From Betaproteobacteria bacterium (lineage in GTDB: Bacteria > Pseudomonadota > Gammaproteobacteria > Burkholderiales > Burkholderiaceae_E): a stretch of 9,120 bases of DNA. The position numbers and the translations under genes were made by a program. The notes beneath the pieces are model-generated. The model was not told where the DNA came from. It saw only the letters and a list, made by a program, of their open reading frames with translations, and did no database searches. Location of the stretch: NCBI GenBank assembly GCA_009925965.1, contig RFPW01000076.1, positions 1 to 9,120 of the forward strand, in the 5' to 3' direction. Shown here piece after piece: positions 6,784 to 9,120 of the stretch. Position 1 is the stretch's first letter. Every line of letters starts with the position of its first letter.

Positions 6784-7977
6784 ATGGCCCGTCGATCCTT
6801 ACTTTTCCCACTCGCCGCAGCGACATTCGGACCGATCGGACGGCTGCGTCGGTATCGCACCCTGGTCGATTGCATCGGTACCCTGACCGAGGATCCGAAC
6901 AACACCTCGATGTGGGCCATGGTGGAGATGGTCCTTGGCGATCTGGTCGCCAGCGATCCCCCACAGAGCGACTTATTGGAACGCGCGATTGGCGAGGTTT
7001 GGGCCTCGCACGGGATGCCGGGTCTTGCGCTGCTGCGCAGCCTTGTTGAGTCCGCGTTCACTAGCGTCCCGGCAGGTGAAGTTCCGGCCCGGCGGCGCGG
7101 TGCGCAACCCATACCCATCAAAGCGCGCCTGTTCGGTGTCCCCGTTTCGCCTCAGGAAGCCGGCACACCGTTCCCAAACCGGCTGTCCGATGTCGCCGTT
7201 CACACGCTCTCTGAAGCCTTTCTAGATTCTGGCATCGTGCGCGATGTACAAATCGTTCTACTCCCGGCATTGATGCCGGCAGAGCGGTTTGGACGCTACG
7301 ACTGGCTCGATGGAGAGGCACTCGTCAGCGATCTCGCGTCAGCAGCACTGAGCAATGCAGACATGCCAGGGCTGGAACCCGAGCGGGGCGATGAGGAGCG
7401 GCCCGAGGATGCACTGATGCCGGAGACGGCCATCATGGTGTTCGCAGTGATCCAGCGCGCATCCGACCCCGACCCGTTTGAGCGACCTGGTGAGGCCCAA
7501 CAGGACCGCCTGGAGCGCTTTGTGCCTTGGCAGACTTCGTTCGGACTGGCGCTAGCGCGGGCAACCGGGCGTTCTGTTCGAATCGGCCCCTGGCCTCTCC
7601 CCTTTTTCGAAGCGGTTCGTGCGGCAGCGACGAGCGAGCGCGAGCGTACCCTACGCAGAATGGTTTCCGAGATGAAATCTCGACCCTCGCGCCACGGATC
7701 CAGTGCGGGCGTGGTTCGGGCACGGGTCATGGAACTTGCCAATGAGATGGGCCCCGTGGTGGCGGTTCAGGTCTTCAGGGCCGGCGCACCGCACCCCGAA
7801 GCCATGAATGAAAGCGAGCTTGATGATGAGGGCGGTGGCAGCGGAGACGGTCAGCGAATCGAGGGCTGTGCGGTCGAAATAGCACCCATGCAATGTGAAA
7901 CCCCAATCGAAGTCGCGGCCACGGCGGCGGCCGAACTTGAACGCCTGGGTGCCGTACTGATTGGCCGCGACGATTAG
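6784..7977 (+). CDS. Conserved-looking hypothetical protein, 397 residues
   Basis: I do not recognise this protein. It has no membrane segment of convincing length and no signal peptide, so it is probably cytoplasmic. The first 30 residues are basic (MARRS, GRLRRYR). Residues about 40-95 look helical. A basic spacer (RRRGAQPIP, about 103-111) leads to an alpha/beta-like region (112-190) with VQIVLLPALMP at 155-165. An acidic linker (about 198-211) precedes a second region with TAIMVFAVIQRAS (215-227) and TGRSVRIGPWPLPFFEAVRAA (261-281). An acidic, Gly-rich insert (about 343-358, ELDDEGGGSGDG) precedes the final strand-helix segment ending LGAVLIGRDD. Length and host group would suit betaproteobacterial families of unknown function such as DUF2863, but I could match no diagnostic motif. 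The ATG at 6784 is chosen because the frame upstream overlaps pdxH. No strong ribosome site; probably co-transcribed with pdxH 19 bases upstream. Confidence 0.8.
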   Translation: MARRSLLFPLAAATFGPIGRLRRYRTLVDCIGTLTEDPNNTSMWAMVEMVLGDLVASDPPQSDLLERAIGEVWASHGMPGLALLRSLVESAFTSVPAGEVPARRRGAQPIPIKARLFGVPVSPQEAGTPFPNRLSDVAVHTLSEAFLDSGIVRDVQIVLLPALMPAERFGRYDWLDGEALVSDLASAALSNADMPGLEPERGDEERPEDALMPETAIMVFAVIQRASDPDPFERPGEAQQDRLERFVPWQTSFGLALARATGRSVRIGPWPLPFFEAVRAAATSERERTLRRMVSEMKSRPSRHGSSAGVVRARVMELANEMGPVVAVQVFRAGAPHPEAMNESELDDEGGGSGDGQRIEGCAVEIAPMQCETPIEVAATAAAELERLGAVLIGRDD

Positions 7978-7994
7978 CCGATCGGTGAATAGAC

Positions 7995-8042
7995 GCTCTG
8001 TAGACCGATCAATCGACCGCTGAATCGGCAGCTGAATCGACC
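7995..8042. repeat. Degenerate 12-base tandem repeat between convergent genes
   Basis: Four successive 12-base units, GCTCTGTAGACC, GATCAATCGACC, GCTGAATCGGCA and GCTGAATCGACC, fill most of the 68-base gap between the hypothetical gene and msrA. The last two are nearly identical and the first is the most diverged. An inverted repeat GATCGGT (7980-7986) / ACCGATC (8004-8010) overlaps the left side and could form a hairpin after the hypothetical gene's stop, with a 17-base loop and no following T tract. Confidence 0.7.
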
Positions 8043-8045
8043 GAT

Positions 8046-8624
8046 CTAGAGTGGAATCCGACGCCGCCGGCGGGCAAAAGTCTGGCGGAACTTCTCGACT
8101 TTCGGTGCGACCACATAGGTGCAATAACCCTGATACGGATTGCGCTCGAAGTAGCGCTGATGTTCCGGCTCAGCCGGCCAAAAGCGGTCGGCACCCTGGC
8201 CCAGCAATCCGATCTGCGTGACGACGGTTGCACTGAACACCCGATCCGTATTGAATTGTGTGATCATTGCGCGCGATTGTTCCAGTTGCTCTGATGAGGT
8301 CGCATAGATCGCTGACCGATACTGCGGACCTGAATCGGCACCCTGACGATCCATCGTCGTCGGATCATGGATCACGAAAAAAATCTCAAGCAATTCGGTG
8401 AATGAGATCCGCACCGGATCAAATTCAACCCGAACGACTTCAACATGCCCGGTGCGTTTGCCACACACTTGTTCGTAAGAGGGGTTCGGGACCTGCCCGC
8501 CGGCATACCCTGACACCACCGAGTGCACGCCCTCGACCTCCAGAAAGACTGCTTCAAGGCACCAAAAACAGCCGCCACCCAGAATCGCTGTTTCGAGCGT
8601 TTTGATTGACAGTGGGGTATTCAT
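8046..8624 (-). CDS. msrA: Peptide-methionine (S)-S-oxide reductase
   Basis: Cytoplasmic repair enzyme that reduces the S epimer of methionine sulfoxide, free or in proteins, using thioredoxin. The 192-residue protein has the active-site motif GCFWC at residues 18-22 (nucleophilic C19) and E24, followed by SGYAGG (38-43), the RTGHVEVVRVEFDP segment (57-70), HDPTTMDRQGADSGPQYRS (86-104) and the C-terminal YQGYC (164-168), where C168 is a likely resolving cysteine; C22 and C54 are additional cysteines. It ends in an unusual run RRRRR (185-189). The frame extends upstream to a TTG at 8708, but the ATG at 8624 has a good ribosome site (CAGGAA ending seven bases before) and fits the family. No msrB domain is fused. 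The gene converges on the hypothetical gene and diverges from the thiamine-diphosphate enzyme gene. Confidence 0.97.
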   Translation of the reverse strand: MNTPLSIKTLETAILGGGCFWCLEAVFLEVEGVHSVVSGYAGGQVPNPSYEQVCGKRTGHVEVVRVEFDPVRISFTELLEIFFVIHDPTTMDRQGADSGPQYRSAIYATSSEQLEQSRAMITQFNTDRVFSATVVTQIGLLGQGADRFWPAEPEHQRYFERNPYQGYCTYVVAPKVEKFRQTFARRRRRIPL

Positions 8625-8708
8625 GAAAGTTCCTGTTCGAAGAAATTCCCGTTCGAAGGCAGTCACAATAGCTGATTCCGAACTACTCATCGTCATTCTG
8701 GAGCTCAA
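8625..8708. promoter_or_regulatory. Divergent control region between msrA and the ThDP-enzyme gene
   Basis: These 84 bases lie between two divergent starts and must hold both promoters unless they are internal to the genes. I see no convincing -35/-10 pair. GTTCGAAG occurs twice (8635-8642 and 8651-8658), 16 bases from start to start, each containing the palindrome TTCGAA; this spacing could suit a protein binding one face of the helix, but no regulator is implied. At the right end GGAG (8700-8703) is spaced five bases from the ATG at 8709. Confidence 0.35.
8700..8703 (+). promoter_or_regulatory. Ribosome binding site selecting ATG 8709
   Basis: GGAG followed by five bases and then ATG at 8709 is a near-ideal Shine-Dalgarno arrangement. 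It decides the start of the ThDP enzyme, although that ATG is in a different frame from the body of the protein. Confidence 0.7.
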
Positions 8709-9120
8709 ATGACTGTTCCTCGCACGGGGCGCTCAAGCCCTCGTTGATTCGCTGCTGGCACACGGCGCCGATACGGGATTCGGGGTCCCCGGCGAAAGCT
8801 ACCTCCAGGTCCTGGACGCCTTGCATGATGTCGAAGACCGGTTCCGTCTGGTGACCTGTCGTCAAGAGGGCGGCGCTGCCTATATGGCCGAGGCATGGGG
8901 CAAATTAACCGGGCGCCCGGGCATCTGTTTTGTGACCCGTGGCCCGGGTGCAACGAACGCCTCGATTGGAATACACACGGCGTTTCAGGATTCAACACCC
9001 ATGATCCTGTTCGTGGGCCAGATCGCCCGATCCGCCACAGATCGGGAGGCGTTCCAGGAAGTGGACTACCGGCAGATGTTTGGACCTCTGGCGAAGTGGG
9101 TTGCGCAAATTGAAGACGCA
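8709..9120 (+). CDS. Thiamine-diphosphate enzyme, acetolactate synthase-like (N-terminal part, apparent +1 frameshift)
   Basis: From 8731 to the window edge one frame (codon starts at 8731, 8734 and so on) encodes the PYR domain of an acetolactate synthase/benzoylformate decarboxylase-type ThDP enzyme: GVPGESYLQVLDALHD, then RQEGGAAYMAEAWGKLTGRPG with the cofactor-activating glutamate, then VTRGPGATNASIGIHTAFQDSTPM and EAFQEVDYRQMF. In that frame a TGA at 8710-8712 lies just upstream and no ATG, GTG or TTG occurs before the TTG at 8821. The ATG at 8709, with its good ribosome site, starts MTVPRTG in another frame and meets a stop at 8745. Removing one G from GGGG (8726-8729) joins them into MTVPRTGAQALVDSLLAHGAD, the expected family N-terminus; 412 bases is 137 codons plus one. 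The gene is thus either disrupted or affected by a sequence error. It continues beyond the window (family length about 550). Substrate unknown. Confidence 0.88.

Noticed and set aside
6516..7121. A 201-codon open frame on the - strand across pdxH and the hypothetical gene
   Set aside because: It is antisense to the conserved C-terminus of pdxH, has a Ser/Arg-rich composition and no recognisable domain.
7980..8010. Rho-independent terminator after the hypothetical gene
   Set aside because: The stem is only seven base pairs with a 17-base loop and no T tract follows; kept only as an inverted repeat.
7651..8124. A 157-codon - strand frame with Arg-Ser-Ile/Asp repeats
   Set aside because: Its repetitive part is just the intergenic 12-base repeat read through, and the rest is antisense to the hypothetical gene and out of frame in msrA.
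8625..8708. Longer MsrA start at TTG 8708 or ATG 8696
   Set aside because: The ATG at 8624 has a good ribosome site and gives the usual MsrA N-terminus; the extension would occupy the whole divergent control region.
1..9120. CRISPR array, insertion sequence, tRNA or rRNA gene, defence system
   Set aside because: No spaced direct repeats, transposase motifs, terminal inverted repeats, tRNA-like cloverleaf or defence-protein motifs were seen; genes occupy nearly all of the window.

Overview
The window looks like ordinary chromosomal DNA of a GC-rich betaproteobacterium, most likely of the order Burkholderiales. The evidence is a Bug/TctC solute-binding protein and a TctA permease (families greatly expanded in that order), and a glutaminyl-tRNA synthetase with an N-terminal insert ahead of the HIGH box and a TSKRK signature loop, as I recall from Comamonadaceae-like GlnRS. 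This placement is inference from protein features, not from a search.

Layout, left to right. (1) On the + strand, the C-terminal part of a TctA permease (1-423, cut by the window edge) is followed by a 3-hydroxyisobutyrate dehydrogenase-like oxidoreductase (448-1347) and glnS (ATG at 1302 or TTG at 1344, to 3092). The three are closely packed and the last two overlap. (2) On the - strand, a DUF3108 protein (stop at 3793) is followed 11 bases later by a GloC/YcbL-type glyoxalase II (3089-3781). The glyoxalase gene and glnS converge and share the four bases CTAG as their two stop codons. (3) A short divergent intergenic region leads to a + strand run: a TctC/Bug binding protein (5102-6097), pdxH (6111-6764) and an unrecognised 397-residue protein (6784-7977). 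(4) A 68-base gap with a degenerate 12-base tandem repeat separates that gene from convergent msrA (8046-8624, - strand). (5) Divergent from msrA, a thiamine-diphosphate enzyme of the acetolactate synthase type begins at 8709 and runs off the window.

Most genes are housekeeping or general metabolism: tRNA charging, PLP synthesis, methionine sulfoxide repair, lactoylglutathione-type detoxification and carboxylate uptake. I see no defence system, mobile element, CRISPR array or RNA gene. The most notable observation is that the thiamine-diphosphate enzyme has a well-placed Shine-Dalgarno sequence, an ATG and a plausible N-terminus in one frame, but its body continues in another. This fits a one-base insertion in a GGGG run near 8726-8729 (true frameshift or sequencing error). 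Lesser observations are two unrelated 12-base tandem repeats, one coding for a TonB-like Glu/Pro/Lys linker, and an orphan hypothetical gene beside pdxH.
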